A stretch of 64,000 bases of DNA. Origin: Symbiodinium natans (taxonomy: Eukaryota; Sar; Dinophyceae; Suessiales; Symbiodiniaceae). The DNA is taken from contig CAJNDS010000968.1 of NCBI GenBank assembly GCA_905221605.1, positions 62,501 through 126,500 of the forward strand, in the 5' to 3' direction. How positions within the stretch are numbered: position 1 is the first letter of the stretch; every line of letters starts with the position of its first letter. The translations under genes and the position numbers were made by a program. Of this stretch, positions 1 through 8,699 are shown piece after piece. The notes beneath the pieces were generated by a model. The model was given only the letters and a program-made list of their open reading frames with translations, was not told where the DNA came from and did not search any database.

Positions 1-345
1 TGCCATATTATGATTGTCATTATAGAGTATATATATATATACATATTTGTGTATTTCGTTTACTGTTTTGTGTATATATATATATACACACATATATTTT
101 CGGGGGGGGGGGGGAGGGTACGGGTTTTGATGTAATGCTTCAATTCCGGCCCTAACTCACCTATCACGAGTAAGATTGCGCACAACGTAGGTTGAATTAC
201 TGTGCAATATGTATGGACGCATCTGTCTATTTTTTGTATGTGTATATATATGTATATATATATATATATTGTATATATATATATATAGAAAATGAGTATG
301 TGTCATACGAGAGATAGATAGATGGATGGATGGATAGATAGAGTA
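1..345. repeat. AT-rich microsatellites and G-run
   Basis: Several TA/CATA dinucleotide tracts (about 30-50, 75-95 and 243-288), a run of G at about 103-114 and a GATA/GGAT tract at 310-342. No coding signal was seen here. Confidence 0.85.
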
Positions 346-461
346 CTGCTCCGTGCTACTATCCAGTTGCTCATCGAGATGCAATCTTAGCCCTTGCGAA
401 GTAGGGCTAAGTAGGGTCTTCACGCTCACCAGCCAAGCTCAAAACCCTAAACCCTCAACCC

Positions 462-540
462 TCACAGCATCTCTCGCTCCAAGAGTTCTCGGGGAAACGT
501 CACCAGGGTCGAGGACAGGGCCCCACGCCCGTCAGCCCGA
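462..540 (-). CDS. Possible terminal exon, unknown protein
   Basis: On the minus strand a frame of about 25 codons ends in TGA at 464-462 and contains STLVTFPRELLEREML. Most third codon positions are G or C, as in the stronger exons of this window. No clear acceptor was identified and no family is recognised. It could be chance. Confidence 0.2.
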
Positions 541-742
541 AAAACCCTAGGGTTTTAGGGTTTTAGGGTTTTAGGGTTTTAGGGTTTAGGGTTTAGGGTT
601 TAGGGTGTCGATGTGACCAACTTCCGGCGACCCCTAAACCCTAAAGCTCGGGGCTGAAGGCATCAGGAAGCCCGGCGGGGCTCAGCCCTTCAGTTTCCGG
701 AGATAGGGTTTAGGGTTTAGGGTTTAGGGTTTAGGGTTTAGG
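541..742. repeat. Interstitial telomere-like tracts (TTTAGGG, TTTTAGGG)
   Basis: A tract at 546-606 starts with four TTTTAGGG units, then three TTTAGGG. A second TTTAGGG tract lies at about 704-742. About 100 bases of non-repeat sequence separate them. The G-rich strand is plus. Confidence 0.95.
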
Positions 743-964
743 GGGAGATCCGCCCGCAATACCTTTTGGGAGGGGTTCTGGGCCTTGAGGCTTTAGGGCT
801 TCTCCCGTATGTGTCGAACCGAACCAAGGCTATCTTCAAGACCGGTCTAGCTTAGGATTGAGGACCCTAATAGCCTAAACCCGAAACCCTAAACCCTAAA
901 CCCTAAACCCTAGCTTATGATTGAGGACCCTAAACCCGACACCCTAAACCCTGGAGGGGCGCAC

Positions 965-1038
965 CCAAGTTGGGAAGATGATGCCGACCACACCGCCTCG
1001 AAGAAGCCGGGTGCGTTGGGGTGTAGCAGGCTCGGGCC
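965..1038 (-). CDS. Candidate internal exon, unknown protein
   Basis: Minus-strand block preceded by an AG|G acceptor (1040-1039). The open frame includes PGFFEAVWSASSSQL, is G/C-rich at third positions, and ends at a possible GT donor near 965. It sits just outside a CCCTAAA tract. No family is recognised. A single exon of this size can be chance. Confidence 0.35.
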
Positions 1039-1071
1039 CTATCAACTTTAAACCACGTAGACCCCATAGAC

Positions 1072-1170
1072 CCCCTAAACCCTAAACCCTAAACCCTAAA
1101 CCCTAAACCCTAAACCCTAAACCCTAAACCCTAAACCCTAAACCCTAAACCCTAAACCCTAAACCCTAAA
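1072..1170. repeat. Interstitial telomere-like tract (CCCTAAA x ~14)
   Basis: An almost perfect run of CCCTAAA heptamers, C-rich on the plus strand. It is flanked on both sides by degenerate telomere-like words. Confidence 0.95.
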
Positions 1171-1202
1171 GGCTGAACCCTTAACCCTGAACAACCCTAT
1201 AC

Positions 1203-1253
1203 CCTCTTCTTCCTGGGTCCTGAGCCGAAATCCCGGTTGAAGCGATACATCGG
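1203..1253 (-). CDS. Candidate short exon, unknown protein
   Basis: A 51-nt minus-strand block with frame PMYRFNRDFGSGPRKKR. An AAG acceptor ends a telomere-like stretch, and an AGG|GTATAG donor lies at 1202. Third positions are mainly G/C. The basic tail is distinctive, but the family is not recognised. Confidence 0.35.
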
Positions 1254-1269
1254 CTTAGGGTCGTTTAGG

Positions 1270-1610
1270 GTCCAGGGCTTTGGGGTGTTTAGGGTCAGGG
1301 CTCAGGAGCTTTGCAGGGTTTAGGGTTAAGGGCTGAGGGTTCAGGGTTTTAGGGTACTTGGGGGCTCAGCGGCCTTGCAGAGTGGAGGGCTTCTTCAGGC
1401 TCAGGGCTGTTCAGGGTTGTCAGGCTTTGGGGCTTGGGGTTTCTTGGGGCTTGGGGCGTTTGAGTGTGTTGGGGCGCAAGGCTTGGGGTTTCTAGGGCCT
1501 GGAAACCTGGAAGTCTCGCAAAACCATGATTTGTCGGGGGGGGGGGGGGTTGAGGGTCTAGGGTTCCCTGAGCCCTAAACCCTATAAGCCTATAACCCCA
1601 AACCCCCAAA
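1270..1610. repeat. Degenerate telomere-derived G-rich stretch
   Basis: Dense TAGGG-like words (AGGGCTT, TTTGGGG) and a poly-G run at about 1536-1549. Both strands give low-complexity frames (GLGFL-type or NPKP-type peptides). I take these as translated repeat, not genes. Confidence 0.8.
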
Positions 1611-1731
1611 TTAGAGTTTTAATCCCCCCCCTTTCTCCGCAAGCCTCCTCAAATGCCTTCTTTACCCCCAAACAGAGATGTCCTGTGTAGAAGCGCCCTA
1701 AGCCCACTAAGCCCGAAGTCCCCAGCAGTGC

Positions 1732-1796
1732 TTAACTCTCAGCACGGGCACAGATAGCTTTCACAACGGAATCAAACTGCTTGGCGACTGCTGCAC
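1732..1796 (-). CDS. Candidate terminal exon, unknown protein
   Basis: On the minus strand the poly-C side of the G-run at 1806-1823 would serve as pyrimidine tract, followed by an AG|G acceptor at 1798-1797. The frame AAVAKQFDSVVKAICARAES then ends at TAA (1734-1732). It reads like an amphipathic C-terminal helix. No family is recognised. Confidence 0.4.
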
Positions 1797-2351
1797 CTTG
1801 CGTATGGGGGGGGGGGGGGGGGGCAATTCTTTTGAGGCTTTGGGGGCGGGTGGGGGTGGTTCTTTGGGGTTTGGATCGAGGATAGCTTTTTGTGTCTGGG
1901 ACTCGGCTCGCGACTGATCCCTAAAGCCCAAACCCTAAACCCTGAGGCCAAAAGGAAGGGTCCGGAGTCTAGATCAAACCCCCCACGTGGAAGCAGCGCC
2001 GTGTGTAAAAGTACCTGCCTCCTTACAACCCCAAGGTTGACACCAGAAACTCTACGCCGTGAACCCTAAACCCGAAACCCTAATCTCCCCTGAAAGCTCA
2101 GCCCCCAGGGTTGATACATATGTCGCATCTTGGCACCCTCTCCCCAAAGTCCCAACACTCTAAATGTCCAGGCTGCTTGGATTACTCGGTTGAGGGTTTT
2201 GGAGTGTTCGGCTTTTTAGAGCTTAGGGTTTAGGGCTTTAAGGCTGTAGGGTTAGATCGGCTAGATCCAGACTTCGTGCTTCCCCAACACCTCAAACTCG
2301 AACCAACTTGTTAAATACCCTGCAACCATCTCCACATCTTTTTTCTGACCA

Positions 2352-2550
2352 GGGCTCAGAAGTCATCAACAGGGAACATGCTAAATCAGGTTCCGGAGCC
2401 ACAAACAATGGCTCAATCGGAAACCAAACCTCAAGCTCCCAACCTTAAAACCTGCGAAAACGGAAGGCTGAAACAGCGATGGTCACCCAGCCAGCTGCCC
2501 CCACTCAAGAGGTTTAGACATGGTTTTCTCCGCATGTGTGGCAAAGCGCC
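2352..2550 (+). CDS. Possible exon, strand uncertain
   Basis: The plus strand has a T-rich tract and CAG|GG acceptor near 2351, followed by about 66 open codons with MLNQVPEPQTMAQSETKPQA and a basic tail. The minus strand over the same bases is also open (CLNLLSGGSWLGDH). I cannot decide which strand, if either, is real. Confidence 0.25.
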
Positions 2551-2569
2551 CCTTTTTGGGGGGTGGGAG

Positions 2570-2666
2570 CCCTAAACCCTAAACCCTAAACCCTAAACCC
2601 TAAACCCTAAACCCTAAACCCTAAACCCTAAACCCTAAACCCTAGACCCTAGACCCTAAACCCTAA
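2570..2666. repeat. Interstitial telomere-like tract (CCCTAAA x ~13)
   Basis: CCCTAAA heptamers, C-rich on plus, with CCCTAGA variants in the last units. Confidence 0.95.
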
Positions 2667-2684
2667 GTGGTCAACCCTGGTCCG

Positions 2685-2738
2685 CTAGTACTGATCGGCC
2701 AAGGCACTCAAAATCGTATCGCCCAAACTATGAAACAC
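2685..2738 (-). CDS. Candidate terminal exon, unknown protein
   Basis: Pyrimidine-rich tract and CAG|G acceptor at 2740-2739 on the minus strand, then VFHSLGDTILSALADQY and a TAG stop (2687-2685). The splice acceptor is one of the better ones in the window. The opposite strand is also open (TQNRIAQTMKHLRADLQ), so the strand call is not secure. Confidence 0.35.
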   Translation of the reverse strand: MFHSLGDTILSALADQY

Positions 2739-3125
2739 CTGCGGGCAGATTTGCAGGAGTTGAAGCCTAAACCCTAAACCCAGGTCTCAGGTTCTATTGG
2801 GGAGATTTGGGGACCTGTCTAACCTGCAACCCGAAACCCCACACCCCTAAATCCCCAAACGCCCAAGTCCCGGCCATTATGCCCGCTCCCAAACACGAAG
2901 TTCTAAATCCTGAAACCACGAACCCCGAAACCATGCATTCTGTGACGCTCTTTAAAACATATTTGTCCCTTCTGTGATCCGCCCAAGATCCCTATCTCTA
3001 AACTCCAGTGAATGCCCTGAACCCTACCTCCTGTAACCCTAAACCCTGAACCCTACATGCATACTCAAAACCTGAGCCCCGGCCAAGTGCACGCCAAGTA
3101 ACGATGACAAACCTGGGGCTCAGAG

Positions 3126-3850
3126 CGTCGTTTTGGGTTTAAGGTCTTTGGGCGGTCTGGGAGCTTGTGCGGTGTGGCTCAAGGAGTTTTGGCGGTTTGA
3201 GGCTGCTCAGGGCGTCTAGCGGGGTTCATCTCGTTCGGAGACATTTGAAGGCAATTGGCTTTTCTGAGCAGGGGCCTTGGCGATGGGCGGTACCACAAGC
3301 GTGGCGCCAACACGTTCCGGCTTCGGAGCGTTGCCTGGATCTCAGGCCTGGGTCTCGGCAGCAGGCTGAAGAGCAGCTGCACGCCTTAAGACAGCAGATG
3401 AGGCGGTCTGCCTTTGAGAATTATCTCGCTTCGACTCGGCATGAGGCGGTCGAGTTGGTGCAGCAGCACTCGATGCAGGCCCTGTTTAGGGCTTTTTCTT
3501 CCATTGATATCCCGCGCACTCGTAAGGCGCTGGGTTTGGGGCCCGGTTATCGGGCGGCCTTTTTGGCCTCGACTGTTTCGCCGGAGCACCTGTATAGGGC
3601 AGGCGGGCAGGGGGAGACGGGCGTCTGCCCCTTTTGCCGACGCGCAATTGGGTACCATGCGCACCTTCTGTGGGGGTGCCGGGCCAACGCGCGTCCACCG
3701 CGGGTGGGGGTCCCTGCTAACCCTCTTACCCGGCGTCTTGGGTGGGTGTCCCCGAGGGACGGGTGGGACGCCAGCGTGCACGTGGCTGAGACGGCGTGCA
3801 AGTTGTGGGCTTCACGGCACGCGCGGCATGGTGCCGCGGGGCGGTCGTAA
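3126..3850 (+). mobile_element. 5'-truncated non-LTR retrotransposon (LINE), RT C-terminus
   Basis: The plus strand is open after a TAA at about 3141 to the stop at 3848. The product is about 230 residues of the region C-terminal to a reverse transcriptase fingers/palm domain. The key evidence is a Cys/His cluster, CPFCRRAIGYHAHLLWGC, a C-x2-C...H...C knuckle typical of the C-terminus of LINE reverse transcriptases. It is followed by an NPLTRRLGWV-like segment which I recall from dinoflagellate LINE proteins. The catalytic YADD-type motif is absent, so the copy is 5'-truncated, as expected from incomplete target-primed reverse transcription. It is transcribed opposite to the candidate host exons around it and is not expected to be active. 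Confidence 0.8.
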
Positions 3851-3963
3851 GCTCGCTCGATCGTTTCTCTCACTCTCTTTCACTCTCTCACACTCCCACT
3901 TGGGACCGCGAGGCTGAATGACTGAGTTGTTTCATGTTTGCTCCTGAAGGCTGTCAGGTCTTC

Positions 3964-4048
3964 AGGGACTCCGCTTTGCGGAGTCCCTCAGCTTAGGACT
4001 GGCCTCGGCTGGTCCTACTTCTTCGTGTCGTATGCGACAAGGGCGACG
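3964..4048 (+). other. Three tandem RNA hairpins in the LINE 3' UTR
   Basis: Just past the LINE stop codon come three consecutive inverted repeats. The first is a perfect 11-bp stem with a TTT loop at 3964-3988. The second is an 11-bp stem at about 3994-4017, complete only if two G:U pairs are allowed. The third is a TGTCG/CGACA stem at about 4027-4040. The G:U pairs show the structure belongs to plus-strand RNA, the sense of the LINE. LINE 3' UTR hairpins are known recognition sites for the element's own reverse transcriptase; that role is inferred here. Confidence 0.75.
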
Positions 4049-4111
4049 GCACGCTCAACATCTTCTTCCTCCTTCCGGGGTTCATAGGTTTTGCGATATT
4101 CGCTGTATGTA

Positions 4112-4252
4112 ATGTCTAGGAAGCAGATTTGGGGGGATCTCGCTGAAGCAGCCTTGCGAATTTACAGGTTCGGCTCGATCAGTCTAGCCCACTACTTTAA
4201 ACTTTTCCGAGGTGCTTACTATGAATTACTGTCTTCAAAGGTATATTCCTGA
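4112..4252 (+). CDS. Small open frame with donor-like end, unknown
   Basis: ATG at 4112 opens 46 codons including AALRIYRFGSISLAHYFKLF. A TCAAAG|GTATAT donor-like site lies at 4241, just before the in-frame stop. Composition is protein-like. It lies right after the LINE tail and could be LINE-derived or a host exon on the strand opposite most candidates here. Confidence 0.3.
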   Translation: MSRKQIWGDLAEAALRIYRFGSISLAHYFKLFRGAYYELLSSKVYS

Positions 4253-4272
4253 ATGAAAGGACGTTGGGCTCA

Positions 4273-4428
4273 CTGGGTTCTGGTTCATTTGTGCAAAACC
4301 TAAACCCAAACCCTAACAGTGTGGGAGATTTTCCCTCGGAGGTTTGAAGTCTGGGTTCTGGTTCATTTGTGCAAAACCTAAACCCAAACCTTAAGAGTGT
4401 GGGAGATTTTCCCTCGGAGGTTTGAAGT
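4273..4428. repeat. 78-bp tandem duplication
   Basis: Two adjacent 78-bp copies (4273-4350, 4351-4428) differ at only a couple of bases around the internal telomere-like word. Near-identity suggests a recent event. Confidence 0.9.
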
Positions 4429-4516
4429 CCAAGTTGCGTCCAGAGTGTCCAGTCGTGAAAGAAGCCGCCAGGCCTTCAATCGGGGGCGGCTTTTCAAAAC
4501 TCTCGCCCTGAAATTT

Positions 4517-4630
4517 GTTTAGGGTTTAGGGTTTAGGGTTTAGGGTTTAGGGTTTAGGGTTTAGGGTTTAGGGTTTAGGGTTTAGGGTTTAGGGTTTGGG
4601 TTTAGGGTTTCGGGTTTCGGGTTTAGGGTC
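4517..4630. repeat. Interstitial telomere-like tract (TTTAGGG)
   Basis: About a dozen perfect TTTAGGG units, then TTTGGG and TTTCGGG variants. A further short tract lies at 4725-4752, followed by a G-run at about 4769-4800. Confidence 0.95.
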
Positions 4631-5006
4631 TCAATCGAAACCGCTCCCTAAGCCCTAAGCTGTCCTTGGACTTCATGTATCGCAAGATGACTCCCAGAGC
4701 CGGGTATTCTCAACAGGTGCCCATTTAGGGTTTAGGGTTTAGGGTTTAGGGCTTTCTTGCTGTTTTTTTGGGGGGGAGGGGGGGGGAGGGGGGCGGGGGG
4801 TTCTCTAAACCCTAAACCTTAAACTCGAAACTTTGGGCTTTCCCCAAAATACTGCGGAGCCTCAGCAGGAGAATCCCCTGTCTCAGCTCTGCCTCTCATG
4901 ACCCCCGCAACCTGCTGCAACAAACCCTTAAACCCTGAACCTGCGTTGTAGCCAACCTTAAACCCTAAACCCTGAACCCTGAACCCTAAACCCCAAACGC
5001 AACTTA

Positions 5007-5087
5007 TTAGTTCTTAGCGAGATGGCCCAGGATCTTCAACCCTCCCCGGCCTGTCTGGTAGTTGGTTTGGCCACTCCCAGTCAGGCC
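5007..5087 (-). CDS. Candidate terminal exon, unknown protein
   Basis: Minus-strand AG|G acceptor at 5089-5088 after a CCTGC context, then 26 codons including TGSGQTNYQTGRGGLKILGH and TAA at 5009-5007. Third positions are strongly G/C. The same bases are open on plus, but with weaker codon bias. Family not recognised. Confidence 0.4.
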   Translation of the reverse strand, partial: GLTGSGQTNYQTGRGGLKILGHLAKN

Positions 5088-5243
5088 CTGCAGGATTCGT
5101 TTGCGGATTCTGGGACACTAAGCCCCAAGCCCTAAAACCTAAACCCCTCTGAACCCGAAACCCTCTATTGTTTAGGGGTTCAGGGCTTTTGTGGGGTTTA
5201 GGGAGTGGGGAGTTTTAGGGAAAACTGAAACCATCCAGCTCAC

Positions 5244-5310
5244 TTTAAAACCACCAGCCAGAGCTGCTTCGGAAAGTCCTCGATGATTTGTGACCATGGG
5301 GTGTATAGGG
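5244..5310 (-). CDS. Candidate exon, unknown protein
   Basis: Minus-strand frame containing WSQIIEDFPKQLWLVVLK runs into a GTGAGC donor (5243-5242), ending in codon phase 2. The start is uncertain, at or above 5300. It is hydrophobic with good codon bias. It does not join in phase to the candidate at 5087, so at least one exon between them, or one of the two calls, is missing or wrong. Confidence 0.4.
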
Positions 5311-5507
5311 CTTAGGGGCTCAGGGTTTGGAAGGTATCCCGGTCATCACACATGGAGAACCTTGCTCGGAACGAATCCGAAGCTCTAAGCCTGAACTCCA
5401 TACTCGGGCCTACTCAACCAATCCGAAAACCCTGAGGCCCTGAGATCTAACCTTCGCATGGTGTACTTTAAACCATGCACCGAAAACGAAGCAACTCACC
5501 GGGTGTA

Positions 5508-5630
5508 GGCATTGGGCGCTTGGCGCCCTGGTCTCGGTAGCACTTCAAGAGTCAAGACCTCCCAAACCCGCAAAGTCCAAAAGGTGCGATTGCCTTGGTT
5601 CCATGCTTGTTTAGGTTTTAAGGTGTGGGG
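5508..5630 (-). CDS. Candidate exon with consensus donor, unknown protein
   Basis: Minus-strand frame with LRVWEVLTLEVLPRPGRQAP ends at a consensus GTGAGT donor (5507-5502 region). Only one of the three frames is open across it. The 5' boundary is uncertain. Confidence 0.35.
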
Positions 5631-5911
5631 TTTAGTGCTCAGGGCTTTGTGCCCTTGGTATGGACCTCAACGTCAGGCCTGGGTGTCGGGTTTAGCGTAT
5701 GGGTTTAGTGTGACCTGGAAGTACAAGGAATAACTGCAATCGAGATTCTCTGCATTTAGGTTCTACGATTTTTGCAGAGAGTGCTGCATTGCAGCTTGGG
5801 TTTCAGCGTTTAGGAGCTAGAAGCTGTTTCAGGTTTGGAGATGGAGGTCTGAGGTCCGAGGGACTTAGGGCTCAGGGTTTACGGCCAGAGCTCAGGGCGA
5901 TGCTCACTCAC

Positions 5912-6012
5912 TGGCTGCCGAGTCCTCCTAAACTGTCAGTTTCATCTTTCGGCACAAGTGTAAAAAAAGGCGACATCCCAAACAAAACCACAAGCCCTGA
6001 GGCTTCTCTCAA
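5912..6012 (-). CDS. Candidate membrane-protein exon
   Basis: Minus-strand frame of about 33 codons with a hydrophobic segment (GLVVLFGMSPFFTLV) followed by polar PKDETDSLGGLGS. It ends exactly at a consensus donor, CCA|GTGAGTG (donor GT at 5911-5910). The upstream boundary is uncertain. It looks like one transmembrane helix plus loop. Confidence 0.45.
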
Positions 6013-6057
6013 CGTTGACAGGGTTTAGGGTCTAGGATGTCTAGGGTGTTGGGTAAT

Positions 6058-6165
6058 TTGGGGGTTTACGAAAATGAGGGGCCCTAATCTAGACCCCGAG
6101 ATAGTAGGATTCCCTTATAATCAGGACCCAGCAGTAAGGTACACTGACAGCACTAATTAAGAAAT
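6058..6165. mobile_element. MITE-like element family B, copy 1
   Basis: Starts with GGGGTTTACGA and contains the family core ATAGTAGGATTCCCTTATAA, followed by AGGACC and AAGGTAC words. The same core recurs at 13274-13400 and 16769-16875. The right terminus is degraded here. Confidence 0.6.
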
Positions 6166-6400
6166 CATTGGTTTAAGAAACGAGCGTGCTCGTTGCTGGA
6201 CCCCGGATGAAAAATGCCAGCTATGAGAGCAAGACTAACATAAGAAATCGAGGGTACCCTCATCCAGGGGTCCTATGTTTCTTTCTTAAATTTGGTCGTT
6301 TTTGCAACCTGTATTTCTGGATGCTTCTCCCTTGAATGGAAAAGAATCCCACCCCCCCTCAAATAAGAAATCCAGCCCCTCGATTTCTTAAATTTCCACC
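6155..6400. repeat. Short palindromic repeat family K
   Basis: TAAGAAATCGAGGGTACCCTC at 6241-6261 holds the perfect palindrome GAGGGTACCCTC (6250-6261). Variants occur at 8374-8393 and 8441-8460. At 6361-6395 the same words form a hairpin with AAGAAATC and GATTTCTT arms. The element brackets the PPPDE locus on both sides. Confidence 0.7.
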
Positions 6401-6576
6401 GACCCCAGCAACACCTCCCCGCCAGCTCCCCACAGGGCCTGCCTTCCCCCCCTCACCTCCCTAATCCTCTACCTTGAAATGGAGTGTTTCAGCGCTCCAG
6501 CGCATGCCCAAAACCCCACCACTCTCACCGCTTCTCCGTCGTGATCACGTCGTTGAATTGTCAACGCGATAAGTCC

Positions 6577-6645
6577 TGCTGCGCCGTACGACCATTCGGT
6601 TCCGTAAACCTCCACTCCGGCGTGGAAGGCTCCGCCAATGGACAC
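6577..6645 (-). CDS. PPPDE (DeSI-type) isopeptidase, catalytic-His exon
   Basis: A minus-strand exon starts after a pyrimidine-rich acceptor, CTCTTGCAG|GTG (AG at 6647-6646), and encodes VSIGGAFHAGVEVYGTEWSY. The motif G-x-FHAGVEVYG-x-EWSYG is the hallmark of the PPPDE papain-like fold (DeSI/DUF862 family). The His of FHAG (codon 6624-6622) is the first catalytic residue. These enzymes remove SUMO or ubiquitin from targets in cytosol and nucleus. No classic GT donor follows the motif directly. A GA donor near 6577, of a type reported in dinoflagellates, or a GTGAGA further on (about 6526) are alternatives. The half with the catalytic Cys was not found, so the gene is incomplete here or its remaining exons lie outside what I can recognise. 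Confidence 0.72.
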
Positions 6646-6744
6646 CTGCAAGAGCGTTCCAGGGAAAGAGCGATGCCGATAAGTGGGGGGCGGTGGATAT
6701 AATGAGCTTTCTCCTAGTTGGTCGGATTTGCCGGCCTGGTCGAA

Positions 6745-6810
6745 ATCAAGCGACATGCGAGTGTTCGCAACTTGGAAACCATACAGATCGTACACCTCGG
6801 CTTTGCAGAG
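6745..6810 (-). CDS. PPPDE gene, probable N-terminal strand exon
   Basis: Upstream of the His exon on the same strand, a frame beginning after TTTAG| near 6810 reads LCKAEVYDLYGFQVANTR. PPPDE proteins start their domain with a VYDL/VYDM-type beta strand placed before the FHAGVEVYG motif, so position and sequence fit. The exact donor is not clear. A second frame over 6836-6955 (LRKIVKQLTAYSSGCSLDPF) is also open and conflicts with this model. Confidence 0.45.
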
Positions 6811-7089
6811 CTAAACTAAATACCTGCATTGATGCACAAGGAGTAACACTACCATCACGGTCTGGGAAAGGGTCCAAACTGCATCCAGAACTATATGCTG
6901 TGAGCTGTTTGACGATTTTGCGAAGACAGATCGTGTAGGCAACCGAGCTACCTATATAAAAGCTATCATAACTCTAAAGGTGGTGGGTTGACACAGTAGT
7001 TAATAATTCGGATTGAGCACATGTGATCCACATTACAGCCATGTTGCTTCCAAGGTTCGTAAACAAGCTGTGGCAATACGTTACTTGAA

Positions 7090-7280
7090 AAGTGGCTCTG
7101 AGCTAGCACTCCACGGCTTGAGCAAGGATGCGGCAACAAGATTTTTCTCAAAGACGGCGTCGTGCACAGCATGCTGTGCGATTGTCATTATGCCCCCAAA
7201 GCACAGATGGCGCGCGGCGCAATCCTTAGCCCGCAAACATAGGGGCCTAGATTCGACAGCCGCCCTGCGCCTGGAGCCCT
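7090..7280 (-). CDS. Possible upstream exon of the PPPDE locus
   Basis: Minus-strand frame open for about 65 codons, with MTIAQHAVHDAVFEKNLVAA, ending near a GTAACG donor-like site at about 7090. It lies upstream of the PPPDE exons in the same telomere-repeat-free interval. No domain is recognised, and part of it may be chance. Confidence 0.3.
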
Positions 7281-7434
7281 GATAGCTTTAGCGTACGCGT
7301 TACGTCAAAACCCCTTCATGACACCCATCATCCCTACGTAACCCGGACAATCCCTTTATCAGTATCACGCAGCCGCAGCCACGTGCAACAGCACGGTACT
7401 CGGGCAAATTTCTGTATGTCCCATCCAATCTCTC

Positions 7435-7680
7435 GTGGACGGCGACCTCGTTGTTGTTTTGGTGGTTTTGCGGCCTCAGAAACCCCGCAGCAGATTTCGC
7501 CAGGGATGTAGGGGGGTAAATTCTTCTCGCAGTAAAGCAGTAGATCAGGAAAGTAATGCCGTGCTACCGAAATTCTTTAGGGTTTCCATGCTCGATTTCG
7601 AGGCAAAAGTCGCCATCGTTTCAAGTACCCTCGGCACCCGAAGCAGAAAGGGACACCGCAAACGGACGCAATTTGGATAA
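7435..7680 (+). CDS. Open frame of 81 codons, strand uncertain
   Basis: Plus-strand frame with LDFEAKVAIVSSTLGTRSRK and a basic C-terminus. The minus strand is also open over 7640-7560 (MATFASKSSMETLKNF). No homology is recognised. If the PPPDE gene spans 8.4-6.5 kb on minus, this is intronic. Confidence 0.2.
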   Translation: MDGDLVVVLVVLRPQKPRSRFRQGCRGVNSSRSKAVDQESNAVLPKFFRVSMLDFEAKVAIVSSTLGTRSRKGHRKRTQFG

Positions 7681-7908
7681 ACCTCCCGTCCTGGTGCCTA
7701 TCCACCTGGACCTTGGGCCATCCGCCTTCAGACAAAAAGGAGCGTTTAAATAATTGTGGGTTCCGTTAAGAAAGGCTGAGGGGCTTAATATGGGAGCGAA
7801 AGATTGTACGCAATGAGCCTGCGGCCATGAGCCCGAAACCACAGGTTCAAGGCTCGTCTTGTTTCGGCAGCCTCATGCGCCCTAAGACCTGGCAAGGCAA
7901 AGGGTCAC

Positions 7909-8067
7909 TTGGATCACGAAGCACAATTTCTGGGGTCTGCCCTCTCCCGTGGTCTGGTTCTGTGGTTGAAATTTAAGTTGCCCAAAAGAAGAGCTGCTGG
8001 TCCTCGCCTCTGCGAGGATTTCAGCCCTGCTTGCCCCGATGAAGCGATCTTGCTCGGTGAGGCGGGG
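7909..8067 (-). CDS. Candidate exon upstream of PPPDE domain
   Basis: Minus-strand acceptor CTGCACAG| at 8070-8068, then about 53 codons with PRLTEQDRFIGASRAEILAE, ending at CAA|GTGACC (donor at 7908-7907). Phase 0 at its start matches the phase-0 end of the candidate first exon at 8359-8306. Polar, low-complexity composition suggests an N-terminal linker. Confidence 0.42.
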
Positions 8068-8305
8068 CTGTGCAGGGTAGGCTGATAACTTATACAACAA
8101 TACCGGTAACCTTTCAATTTCCCACAGTCCGAGCCTCGGAACCGTCAGAGTCTGTGTCCTTCAAGAGTTTCAGGCTCGGGGCTCGGGGCTTCCGACCATT
8201 GGCAAGAACTGCCATGCCCCAGACATTTCACAAAATGAAGGTCCAAAATCTCAAACCCTATCCCTAAGCCCTAAGCCTTAAAACTCTAAGTATGATGTCC
8301 TTATC

Positions 8306-8359
8306 CTGAGCCGGCAAGTCTGGCCGCTGAATCTGGGCCGCCTGGCCCATGGCAGCCAT
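8306..8359 (-). CDS. Candidate first coding exon (ATG) on minus strand
   Basis: ATG at 8359-8357 opens MAAMGQAAQIQRPDLPAQ, with nearly all third positions G/C. It ends at CAG|GATAAG, a GA-type donor. It would join in phase to 8067-7909. The call depends on accepting a non-GT donor. Confidence 0.35.
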
Positions 8360-8542
8360 TAAGAAATGGCAAAAAGAAATCGAGGGTGCCCTCAAAATTG
8401 TGGAGGTTTTAGGTCCGGAAATTGGGTGGATTTTGTAATTAAGAAATCCAGGGTACCCTCGCCAAAACTTAGAGGTTTCTCATCCAGCGCTGTCACCGTA
8501 CCCTTCAATTCGGAAATCCCCATGTAGGGTTCAGGGGGCTCC

Positions 8543-8684
8543 AAACCCTAAACCCTAAACCCTAAACCCTAAACCCTAAACCCTGAACCCTGAACCCTGA
8601 ACCCTGAACCCTGAACCCTGAACCCTAAACCCTAAACCCTAAACCCTAAACCCTAAACCCTAAACCCTAAACCCTAAACCCTAA
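8543..8684. repeat. Mixed telomere-like tract: CCCTAAA / CCCTGAA / CCCTAAA
   Basis: A block of about six CCCTGAA units sits in the middle of CCCTAAA units. The sharp change of unit points to local amplification of a mutated heptamer. Confidence 0.95.
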
Positions 8685-8699
8685 CCTGGGTTTAGGAGT

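Noticed and set aside
541-1170. Left end as a true chromosome telomere
   Set aside because: Tracts are short, point both ways, and are flanked by unique sequence on both sides.
3386-3873. Antisense and shifted frames over the LINE (131, 167 and 108 codons)
   Set aside because: Shadows of the LINE reading frame in GC-rich DNA.
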